Origin: Pneumocystis sp. 'macacae'
Lineage: Eukaryota > Ascomycota > Pneumocystomycetes > Pneumocystales > Pneumocystaceae
Direction: 5' to 3'
Length of the DNA: 64,000 nt
Assembly: GCA_018127085.1 (NCBI GenBank)
Contig: CM030724.1
Location: 310,001 to 374,000, forward strand
In this document: one piece after another, positions 21,209 through 31,457 of the stretch
Position numbering within the stretch: the first letter of the stretch is position 1
Layout of the letters: each line of letters starts with the position of its first letter
Notes under the pieces: generated by a model
Databases searched by the model: none
The model's input: the letters and a program-made list of their open reading frames with translations, nothing else
What the model was told of the DNA's origin: nothing
Made by a program: the position numbers and the translations under genes

Positions 21209-21495
21209 ATGGTTTATGTGATTGCTGGACGAGCAGTTAAGTCTGAGCATGTAAGTAAATATATCTACCCGTCTTCTACCATCAACCATTTTTTAGATAG
21301 CAATCGGGACAATTCTCATTATATGCGGTGTAGTTGGCATGAATTCCTTCTTATATTTTACATAACTAAATATCCGCAGGTCATGCCATGCACCGTGCCA
21401 ATAAACGAGCTGCTCTTCTAAGAGCTAGCGACCCGCCAATTCATGCCAGAAGCCCCCAAGAAGAGGCCTTTATCCGGTATGTTGCTGCTCATTAA
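21209..21495 (+). CDS. ATP19: ATP synthase subunit k (Atp19), three short exons
   Basis: A small inner-membrane subunit that helps dimerise mitochondrial F1Fo-ATP synthase. Exon 1, 21209-21250: MVYVIAGRAVKSEH. Intron 21251-21296. Exon 2, 21297-21327: IAIGTILIICG, matching the LAIGTLG membrane helix of the family. Intron 21328-21379 (donor gtgtag). Exon 3, 21380-21495: HAMHRANKRAALLRASDPPI, then HARSPQEEAFIRYVAAH and stop. The C-terminal PPI(N/H)A.S..EE.FI pattern is that of fungal subunit k. Total 62 residues, close to the 68 of budding yeast. None of the three frames is long unspliced, so it is easily overlooked. The exon 2 donor is the weakest part of the model. Confidence 0.82.
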
Positions 21496-22091
21496 ACGCT
21501 CTAATATCCATTCAGAAATAAACTTGAAGCATTCAAGCATGAGTTAAGCCGTTCTGCATAGTTTTTACGAGCATCTTTGATTTTTTGTCTTTGTTGCTTT
21601 GTATTAAACAGGACTTCGATGCTTTATATATTTATATTCTAATTGCAGAATGCGTTATTGGATATTACATAACATGTTTATTCTTCCCTATTGCCTAGAG
21701 ACTGTTTCTCAGACGCATATATTCTGGCTAAGTACACATATATCCTGCTTTCATCGCGCATATACTTAGTATTTTCACTCATATATCCCACTGTCTATTC
21801 TCACGCTCATTCGACTCCCATCTTCCTCACCTCTTCCTTTACTGCTGTCTACTGCATTCATCTCCCACTTAGCTTTGTATATGTGCCTGTCCATCGCATA
21901 TATGCGTCCTATATGCGCACTATATGCTGCCAATCTTCTTTTTCAATATCGCTTTCCACTCGGCTGACCCAAATCGGAGTCGGCCTTAGGCCGCTGGGTA
22001 TCGGCGGGTGCAGCGAGTTGACAATTGCTCTGGCATCCGCAGCTCAAAGGCTGCGTAACAGCGACAGTCTGTAAGGAGTGGAGGAGTACAG
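21496..22091 (+). promoter_or_regulatory. Spacer upstream of INO80 with CATATATGCG-type repeats
   Basis: About 600 bp. The 21710-21935 stretch repeats ACGCATATAT, GCGCATATAC, CGCATATATGCG and CCTATATGCG in pyrimidine-rich DNA. CAATCTTCTTTTTC and a GC-richer patch follow before the ATG. No open frame with family similarity is seen. An unseen 5' exon of INO80 cannot be excluded. Confidence 0.45.
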
Positions 22092-25000
22092 ATGAACAAT
22101 GTTCAGAGTGGATTCAATGGAACAGCACTTATGACACAAATAGAAGTAGCAAAAAAGCTAGAAATAGAGCAGCAGCAGTTTCAGAACGGAAAGCGTATAC
22201 GGTCGGATACAGTAATAGAAGGAGAAGCAAAACGCAGACGATTTGAAGAAACTGATGAAGAGGAAGAAAGAAGCATATATAGTGCAGATATGGCACAAGA
22301 AAATATACGTTTTGAAGAAGAACAACGTTTACGACGTGAAATGATAGAAGCTGCAGAGAAGGAACGAGTGCAAATGCAACAGATGCGGATTCATGCACTG
22401 CTTGTGGCACGGCTTGAGGCACGGGTGCGGCGTGCACAGATTCAACAGCAACAGAAAGAAGCAAAAGACATAGATATATGCATGGGTTTATCGGAGGAAG
22501 AGATTACATCAGACTCAGATGATGGTTTATATGGGCCGCTGGAGCGGCCGGCAAAGCGGGTTAAGCGGATTCCGCGGCCAATGGAGGAGCAAGCAATAAT
22601 AATTTGGCGGGAAATGACTAAGAAAGAGATTCCTAAAGTATTTAAGCTGGTACAGCAAAACAATGTAACGCGTGCAAGCAATGCGCGGAAGACAGCAGTG
22701 CTTTGTTCAAAGGAGGCACGGAGATGGCAGTTCAGGACGCATAAGAGTGTGAAAGACATGCAGGCACGGGCAAAACGTGCAATGCGGGAGATGCTTTTAT
22801 TTTGGAAGCGGAATGAGCGAGAAGAACGTGAGCAGCGTAAGCGTGCAGAGAAGGAGGCGCTTGAACGGGCAAAGCGTGCAGAAGAGCAACGGGAAGCTAT
22901 GCGACAAGCACGAAAATTGAATTTTCTTATTACACAAACGGAGCTTTATTCGCATTTTATTAGTCGAAAAATAGCTAATAACGAGGGGTCTCCAACGGCG
23001 GAAAATGGAACATCCACGATAGATCAAGATGTGTCGGAGCATAATAATGCGATAGAAAATTTATTGGATACAAATGTTTCTGAACGTCCTCTTTCGATTA
23101 AAGAAGTTGATTTTGATGGTGTTGATGATGAATCACTTCGAGAAATTGCAATCAGAAATGCACAAGAGGCTGTTGCATTAGCCAGAAATCGAGCTGAGCA
23201 ATTCAATATGGTTCAAACGAATGGTGAAATAAAAAATGAACAAGACTCGTGTAAAAATATCTTTGACGGTAGTGAAATGAATTTTATGAATCCTTCATCT
23301 CTTAAGAATATCACAATTAAACAGCCGAAAATGCTTCAATGTCAACTTAAAGAATATCAGCTTAAAGGACTCAATTGGCTTGTCAATCTATATGAACAGG
23401 GTATTAATGGTATTTTAGCAGATGAGATGGGTTTGGGCAAAACTGTACAGTCGATTTCAGTTATGGCTTATCTAGCAGAAAATCATAATATATGGGGTCC
23501 ATTTTTTGTTATTGCGCCTGCGTCAACGCTTCACAACTGGCAACAAGAGATTACACGTTTTGTGCCTAAATTAAAAGTATATCACATTTTTGATTTCAAT
23601 GACTCTGATTCTCTATTAGGTCTTACCTTATTGGGGAAATGGAAAAGATCGGAAGATTCTGCGTAAGTTTTGGAATAGAAAACAGCTCACTTATACAGAA
23701 GATGCACCCTTTCATGTCCTTGTTACATCTTATCAACTAGTTGTTCAAGATGCACAATATTTTCAGCGAATAAAATGGCAATATATGATTTTAGATGAAG
23801 CACAGGCGATTAAAAGTTCTAGTAGTTCAAGATGGAAAAATTTATTGGATATGAAGTGTCGAAATCGTTTACTTTTAACAGGGACCCCGATCCAAAATAC
23901 AATGCAAGGTATTCTTTTTTTGATTTTTTTTTAATACTTAATATCATTAGAATTATGGGCTTTATTGCATTTTATTATGCCAAGCTTGTTCGATTCTCAT
24001 GATGAATTCAGCGAGTGGTTTTCAAAAGATATTGAAAGTCACGCTCAAAGTAATACATCTTTAAATGAACGTGCGTGAATGTTTATACTTAATTTTTAAA
24101 TGTTTATTTGATATTAGAACAATTACAACGGCTTCATATGATTCTTAAACCTTTCATGTTACGACGTGTTAAAAAACATGTTCAAAGTGAATTAGGGGAA
24201 AAAATTGAATTAGAAATCTACTGTAATCTTTCTTATCGTCAAAAAACTTATTACAGAACATTACGTGAAAAAATTTCTATTGCAGATATTATCGAAAAAG
24301 CAACACAAGGTGGCGATGAAAATGTAGCAAGTCTTATGAATATCGTTATGCAATTTAGAAAAGTATGTAATCATCCTTATTTATTTGAAAGAACAGATGT
24401 TATATCGCCTTTGTGTTTCGCACAATGGGCAGAGACACCTTCATTAATGCGCGAAGGATCTAATCTTTATATACCATATAGTTTGAAAAGTTTAATTAAA
24501 TTCAAAATACCGAAACTCATATATCGTGATGGTGGTATTTTAAACATTCCTGGACCAAGTTCGTCTTTTGGATTTCGTACTAAATATTTTAATTATATAA
24601 TGAACATATTCAATACAAAATACATTTACGATTCTTTATGGAAAGATTGTTATGGTAAGTTCATGTTGTATTTTCTATAGAAAATATATTTAATAATGAA
24701 ACTAGATTCCCCATTTTCATGGTCGTATTTTATCGGACTTTCACCTTCTGAGCTTTTTCAATCGTTTCATCATAATATATGGAAAAAAGCTCTTGATATT
24801 CAAACAAATCCTAATAAAAACTATTTGGAAAAATTACGTATATTGTATCAAAAAGATATTCAAATATCTAGTCGTTTGATGTTTTTAATAAGAGAGTTTG
24901 ATGAGCATACTCCATCTCTGAGCATAACAAACGAATGTGCTATGTACAATTTATGCAATGTGCCTCGTGACGTTGTTATTCAACAATTACTTCATCGGTT

Positions 25001-25943
25001 GGAACCAATGTATGATCAAGAAGTTAGTTAATAATTATTGATTGATTAATTTTAAATGTTTATGTTATAGGTTTCTTCTCCTCCTATTACTGCTGAGTGT
25101 ACGGATAGAACTTTCACTGTTGAACAGGAATTGTTTTTTTTTGATGAAAATATTAGAAAAGAATTTCTTGGACTTACAGCATTTGATGAAAAGAATATTC
25201 TTAATGAAAACATAGATTTAGATTTTATCAAAATTCCAGTAGAAAGTACATTGGGAAGGCCATTACTTGAGAAGTCTGGGTTTGGAAAACTTAGAATGCC
25301 TGCTATGAGCAGGTTTGTTACTGATTCAGGAAAACTTGCGAAATTAGATGAACTTTTGGCCACTTTAAAAGCAGGAGGGCACCGTGTTCTTATATACTTT
25401 CAGATGACTAAGATGATTGATTTAATGGAAGAATATTTAACATACAGACAATACAAATATCTTCGTTTAGATGGTTCATCTAAAATTAATGATAGAAGAG
25501 ATATGGTAAATGATTGGCAAACACGACCAGAAATATTTGTGTTTCTTCTTAGTACTCGTGCGGGAGGTCTTGGTATCAATTTAACTGCAGCAGATACAGT
25601 AATATTTTATGATTCTGATTGGAATCCTAGTTCAGATGCCCAAGCTACTGATAGAGCACATCGTATTGGTCAAATGAAGCAAGTTACTGTATATAGGTTT
25701 GTTACAAGAGGAACTATTGAGGAACGTATTTTAGAACGGGCAAAACAGAAACAACAAGTGCAAAATATTGTTATTTCAGGAGGAAAATCTGTAGAGTTTG
25801 GTAAAAATCATAGAGAAGTTGTTTCTTGGCTTCTTAATGATAATGAATTAAAAAAAATTCAAGAACGTCAGAATCAGAAAGATAAATTAACTACATCGCA
25901 AAAAAGTAGTTCAAAAAAAAGTATAGAAAATCAATTAAAATAA
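22092..25943 (+). CDS. INO80: Ino80, Snf2-family chromatin-remodelling ATPase
   Basis: Ino80 is the motor of the INO80 complex, which slides nucleosomes and handles H2A.Z in transcription and repair. ATG 22092 opens a charged N-terminus (about 150 residues). The DBINO/HSA-like helix follows ([20 protein letters not shown] to [13 protein letters not shown]). The ATPase half has [20 protein letters not shown] (Walker A), [21 protein letters not shown] (motif II, DEAQ) and LLTGTPIQN. The split insert typical of Ino80 lies in 24400-25250. The helicase C half has [50 protein letters not shown] and DRAHRIGQ. Intron 23577-23619 restores [18 protein letters not shown]. It ends at 25943. The N-terminus is much shorter than in yeasts, either true compaction or a missed 5' exon. 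Confidence 0.94.
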
Positions 25944-26294
25944 TTATTAAACGATGTTAATTTTGTTCTTGGTACTATAAATAATCAAGCTCTAAAAATA
26001 AACGATTTATATTAAAGAAAACTGACTCTTCAATTTAACCTGTTTTTAGAAGATACGGCAAAGGAAAAAGTATAATGTGAAAAAATAAAACTTATATCTT
26101 GTATATAAGTGCTTTCATGAGATTAAATGATCTAAGTGATATTTTCTATTTATTTGTAACACATATACATACATACATACACATATATATACACTATGTA
26201 CTAATTAATATACAATATTAATACATGAATAATTATTTCCAGCAATGGTTTTAGTTTGTAATGCTTTATGAACTTTTGGAATATTAGGTTTTAC
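25944..26294. other. Convergent spacer INO80 / LTV1 with an ACAT microsatellite
   Basis: This lies between two gene 3' ends. 26156-26193 is a short simple repeat (ACATATACATACATACATAC, then TATATATACAC). No gene is seen. Confidence 0.5.
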
Positions 26295-27545
26295 TCATAT
26301 TCTTGTTTTTCCTAATTGTTGCCGAATTTCATCCAATTCTGCTATGCTTTTTGAATATTTTGTATTAAATTGTTTTGAAGAAATATTTGGTATCATTTTC
26401 TTGCCAACTATTTCATAATTGTTGAGAAAATCATCCATTATTGATTCAAAATCCATTCTTTGTGAAATATTTTTTTCATCCAAACACTCATCATTTATAT
26501 TATCATTATATTCTTTCTCTATCTATAAAGCAAATTTAGTCTTTTGAAAAGAAATAATACCATATATACTTCTTCAAATCTATCATCTAAAAGTATTAAT
26601 GCCTCACTTCTAGGAAGTATAGAACTGGACATTGAATTATAAGTAGCTGTTGATAATAATTTTCGAGAGTTTTTTTTGTATTTAAAAATTTTTTGAGAGG
26701 AAATGTTATTATCATCATCACTATCATCATCATCATCATTATAAATACAGTTTTTAACAAGAACATCTTTAGATGTTCTTATTGTAACATCTGAATTTGA
26801 ATCTTCATCGTTTGTGTTTTGAAAAAGATCCAAATCATCTAGTTTTCCTGACTTTATCAAAACATCTAAATCGCCGTTTTCATCCGATGATAAATAATAA
26901 TCATCATCAAGAGCTCTCAGAACTTCTCTAAGCTCTGGGTCCATATCTGGTTGGAAACCAGATATGCTATCAGGAATAGACTGCTGGTCTTGATAACTCC
27001 CCTTTTTCTCAACTTCTGAAGGAAACAGAATTTTTGGAAGTTCTTGGATAATATTTGATTTCTGATATATTGGTGCTTGTAGTAAAATTGTACTTGGTGA
27101 CTTTTTTATTTCTCGAAGATGTTGCATGTAATCATAGTCAGTATCATCGTATGAAATGCCATATAGTAAAGCTTCTCCAATATTTTCCCTAAGATTTTTA
27201 TTTGATTTTTTTTTATTTATATCTTTAACGCTATTTTTATGTTCATATATTTTTGTCTCAATAGAGGTCTAAGATAACTTAAAAAAGTAAAAATGTACTA
27301 ATTATTGCATACTTTTTTTTCGTTTCCTGAACGTGTAGGAATAAGTACTCTTGAAGGTGCTTGATCGTCATAAATTAACGGGTCTCTCTGAGATCTGTAT
27401 CTGTTATTAGTTGGCTGTTTTTTTTCTAATTTTTAAAAACCTATGAACTAGGTGAAATGTAACTGATTTTCTCTTGTCAATAAATTTCTTTTTTGTCTAA
27501 ATACAGTTATCAATTATATTTTAAAAATATAATAAAATTTACCAT
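26295..27545 (-). CDS. LTV1: Ltv1, 40S ribosomal subunit assembly/export factor
   Basis: Ltv1 rides on pre-40S particles and must leave before final maturation. The model starts at 27545 with a first exon of only ATG. Intron 27497-27542 (gtaaat...ttag) then gives TKKKFIDKRKSVTFHLVH and RYRSQRDPLIYDDQAPSRVL, the invariant Ltv1 N-terminus. Later come EALLYGISYDDTDYDYMQHL, then REI, LPKILFPSEVE, GFQPDMDPELREVLRALDDD, an acidic Asp/Ser tract (26700-26750), EALILLDDRFEE and a final exon with MDFESIMDDFLNNYEIVGKK and ELDEIRQQLGKTRI. All landmarks are present in order. It is transcribed away from LSG1 with 53 bp between start codons. Confidence 0.9.
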
Positions 27546-27598
27546 TTTTGATGTAACGGTTTAACGATATTAAATGATAAGCAGTTTTTTTAAAAAAA
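27546..27598. promoter_or_regulatory. 53-bp shared divergent promoter LTV1 / LSG1
   Basis: Only 53 bp separate the two modelled start codons, so both 5' leaders and the core promoter must overlap or lie here. The sequence contains TGTAACGGTTTAACGATATT and a T7/A7 tract. Both genes serve ribosomal-subunit maturation, which suggests joint control. Confidence 0.6.
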
Positions 27599-29639
27599 AT
27601 GGTAGGTTTGTTTACGTTTTTTAATACAAATAATGTTTTCTAATCTTTCAAAAAGAAAAAATTACATGACTTTCTTGGAAATTCTTTAAAAAATGAAATT
27701 CGTAATTTTTATAAAAAAAAACCACATGTTTGTTGAGATATTTAAGAAAATACTTATTTATACTTTAAAGGCTTATTTAAGTGATCAAAAGGATTCTAAG
27801 TCAAAAAAATTACAGTCTATTACCTATGAAAAATCACTAGACGCATTTTTATCTGCAATTAAATTGTCTGAAGTAGATGTTATAGTTGGTAAATTAAAGC
27901 TTATGTTTTTAATATTTTTCAATAAAAATAGAAAAAAATAATATAAAAGTTATTGAAGAAAATCAGAGAAATATTTTTCTTTTGCCATATGAAAAAGAAA
28001 AAGAGCTTCTTAAAATTCATGAGCAGTTAAGATCTGATTTAATCATTCCAAGACGGTAATTTAACGAAAAGTTTTGTTTTTATTAAAGCTAGTTTATAGA
28101 CCATATTGGGATTCTAATACTACACCAGAAGAGCTTGAAAGAAATGAAAAACAAGCGTTTTTTGATTGGCGTAGGAAATTAGCATCGTAAAATTTCATTA
28201 TATTTATTTTGATATTTATTAATTTTATTAGTCTTCAGGAAGATCACGATTTACTTTTAACTCCATTTGAGCGAAATATAGAAGTTTGGAGACAATTATG
28301 GAGAGTGATTGAAAAATGTGATTTAATTGTTCAAATTGTTGATGCTAGGAATCCTTTATTATTTAGATCTAATGATCTTGAACGTTATGTAGGAGAAATG
28401 AATAAGAAAAACTTTTTGTTAATTAATAAAGCGGATTTAATGACTTTGAAACAAAGGTATTTAATAGAATTTATATAGTATATAATATTGAATTATTGAA
28501 GAAAATACTGGGCAGATTGTTTTAAAATGAAAGGAATAAGCTATGCGTTTTTTTCTGCACTATTGGAAAGAAGTATAGATAAATCCTATGTTAATATAAA
28601 ACTTGGTGATATTTGCGAAAATATGAAAAATGAAATAGAAAATGTATCTAATGGAAATAAATATTTTTTAAATAATAATAGTATTTTGGATAAAAATATA
28701 AAAACAGGAAAAGATGATTTTTTCGAAGATGAAGAAACAAAAATAGTAACTGTAGATGAATTAAAACAAATATTTTTGAAGAAAATACAAACATTAGATA
28801 CTAATAATAACAGTGCTATTACTGAAAATTTAGAAAAGTTTTACGTGGGGTTGGTAGGATATCCAAATGTAGGGAAATCATCAACAATTAATGCTTTAAT
28901 TGGTACAAAAAAAGTGTCAGTATCAGCTACTCCAGGGAAAACAAAGCATTTCCAAACTATTCATGTAACTGATAAATTAATACTATGTGATTGTCCGGGA
29001 TTAGTATTTCCTAATTTTAGTACAACCAAGGCAGATCTTGTTTGTAACGGTGTATTGCCAATTGATCAACTTCAAGATTACATAAGTCCACTCTCTTTAA
29101 TTGTACAGCGTATCCCCAAGTATGTTTTGGAATCTATATATGGAATTACTATAAAAGTAGAATCTTTTGAAGAGAATGAAACAAGTGTTTTTTCGTCTGA
29201 ACAGTTTTTGACAGAATATGCAATTAGTCGGGGAATAGATAAATCTAAAGCTTCTAGATATATTATAAAGGATTACGTTAACGGAAAGATATTATTTTGT
29301 AATCCACCTCCAGGAATTGATTCAATTATTTTTAATTCTGAATATTTTAACTCATTTAAATTATCTATGAAAAAACATTCACAAATAAATAATTCTACTG
29401 AAAAGAAAGTATTTAAAGAAAAAATGCAAGATAGTAAAGAAAAAATATATTATAAATCTCAAGAATTAGAGAATAATAGATTATTAGCATTTGATAGGGA
29501 TTTTTTTTCTCAGAATAACTTATCTCTGGAATTAAATCAAAAAAATAAAGGGTTTTATTACAAAAAGTGTATCGGGTCTACTATGACATATCCTTTTGAG
29601 GTAATTTTTAAAAATTTAAAATATAAAAAATTTACTTAA
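27599..29639 (+). CDS. LSG1: Lsg1, circularly permuted GTPase of 60S maturation
   Basis: Lsg1 releases the export adaptor Nmd3 from cytoplasmic pre-60S subunits. The model starts with an ATG-only exon (27599-27601), intron 27602-27655, then KKLHDFLGNSLKNEIRNF. Next come SITYEKSLDAFLSAIKLSEV, IIPRRPYWDSNTTPEELE and LTPFERNIEVWRQLWRVIEK. The GTPase motifs are permuted as in the family: NKAD (G4) near 28430, then FFSALLE (G5), GYPNVGKSSTINAL (G1) near 28860, SVSATPGKTKHFQT (G2) and DCPGLVFPNF (G3). The C-terminal part has NGVLPIDQLQDYISPL and ends at 29639. The ATG-only exon depends on reading caaaag as the acceptor, which is less firm than the rest. Confidence 0.92.
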
Positions 29640-30120
29640 ATTAGCATAATTTACAAAATAATGTTTTAAATAAGTCTAAGAAACATTTCAAAATGCATAA
29701 GCGAAGAAATCGTCATATTTAAATTATAGTATAGATGAAAATATTTTTATTTATTTTTTTGTAATTTGTAAAATAAAAAAATTTTTGGTATATATTTTTT
29801 TATAATATAATTATTAATTTTATTCTAATATTTCTATGTTTAATTTTGAATCATTATATACCCCTTGTTATATTGACATTTTTAGATATTTTTTGAAATT
29901 TTTAAAAACATGAATATAATTGAATGTATATAATTAATTATTCTAGATCAAAAGTATATAAGATCACGTGAAATTGCTATAGCAACCTCACGTGAGAAAT
30001 GTTTTGTTTTATAAGTCCAGATCGAAACGATTTGATTATTCTATCTTAATTTTTTGTATTTCTTTTCTTTCAGAAAATGAATAGTATAATTTTGTTATGT
30101 TTATATTAAATATTTTAACA
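29640..30120. other. Spacer upstream of the Spo12-like gene
   Basis: AT-rich, with one distinct composite site at 29964-29995 described separately. No gene is seen. Confidence 0.5.
29964..29995. promoter_or_regulatory. Composite palindromic site: E-box, X-box, E-box
   Basis: TCACGTGA (29964-29971), the 12-bp perfect palindrome TTGCTATAGCAA (29974-29985) and TCACGTGA (29988-29995) are packed in 32 bp, about 125 bp before the Spo12-like start. The outer elements are bHLH-type sites. The inner one resembles an RFX X-box (ATTGCTATAGCAAC). The surroundings are AT-rich, so chance is unlikely. Confidence 0.65.
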
Positions 30121-30506
30121 ATGATAGATATGATTTCATTAAATAATTTAAATCAGACATTTAATATGGAAATAGAAGATACATCTATTCAACCTATGCA
30201 TCAAGGAAATTTAGAACTTCAGCGTCGGCTTTTGCAAAAAAAAATTATATATGGGTTTTATTGTTTAATATAATAAAAGCTATTTATTGATTATTTTTAG
30301 AGGAAATATAGCATCACCTACAGATGATCTTATGTCTCCTACAACTGCAAAGTTGCAAGCTCATAAGCGAAAATATTATAATAAGTATGTGTTTAGATAT
30401 TAATAGTTTAAAAATTTTAAAAATAAATTTTTATAGAGCAAAGCCTCAATCATTGCAAAATATGTTTACTCAAGCTCAATCCGACTTAAAGGAACAATCC
30501 ATTTAA
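30121..30506 (+). CDS. Spo12-like small protein (mitotic exit regulator family)
   Basis: Spo12-family proteins are small nuclear or nucleolar factors of mitotic exit and meiosis. Three exons. Exon 1 (ATG 30121) is [20 protein letters not shown] and ends LLQKKIIYG. Exon 2 is [20 protein letters not shown] then HKRKYYNK. Exon 3 is [12 protein letters not shown] and ends KEQSI. The motif (A)[16 protein letters not shown]...K is the conserved Spo12 core. The introns are about 50 nt, with standard gt...ag. An earlier in-frame ATG at 30097 would add 8 residues. The family call rests on one short motif. Confidence 0.75.
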
Positions 30507-31457
30507 GAATAGGTTTAAATTTAATATTTTCAATTTATTTGTTTGAAGTGTTTTTTGTTTTGTAACTTACAAAATTATGGTAATAGTCAATAGCTTTTTT
30601 TAAACTAAAATATTTTAGGGAAATATATATTTTAAGTTTTTAGTTTTATATAAAATCTTTCATATGTATTTTTATTCATTAAATGTAACTTTCTTAGAGA
30701 ATAATTTTTAGCGTTATAAAATTTATTATCATTTTTATTTTATTGTTTTTTATTTAAATTATAAAAAGAAATCCCTTAAATATATATACAATAAATTAAT
30801 GAGCTTTTTTTAAAAGAAAATATCAAGTTTAAGAATAGCTATCGAGAATAGTATAAAACGAAAAAATATCTTTATTTTTGTTAAAGCGATATTTAATAAA
30901 ACTAAATATTCAATAATATATATATATTTCTAAAAAGTCAAATATAAATAAAAGTAAGAATAAAATATCCTAAAAATCCTTAATTACAATAAATAAAATA
31001 TTCAAGTGTTTATTTTTCTTCAATCATACTAAAATTTATTCAGATATAAAGTTTATTTTAAAAAACAAATCAAAATTCTTAAAACAAAAAATTAATATAA
31101 TTATATATCACCTTAAATAAAAATAAACCATAGAAAGAACTGACATCAAAAACGAATTAACTCAATAAAAAGTCTTATTCTATAAATGCTTTTCCATACT
31201 GAATATTTTTATAATAATAAAAACATTTAATATAAATAATTGAGAAATAATTATTAAAACCATAATTGCTAAAAAAGTTAAATCTTTTCTAAATAATTAA
31301 TAATAATTAAAATTTTCTGAAATATAATTTTTTGATTTTCATATCATTTGATAAAAATTTTAAGTTGTGCAATAAAAAAAAAAACAAAAATAGTGAGTAA
31401 AATTAAGAATTGAAAAATAATAACCCATCTTTGGATCAAAATCTATGAAGTTTATTT
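30507..31457. other. Convergent AT-rich spacer, no gene seen
   Basis: About 950 bp between the ends of the Spo12-like gene and the SUN-domain gene. It is very AT-rich on both strands with frequent stops. No open frame, RNA gene or repeat can be supported. Confidence 0.55.
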
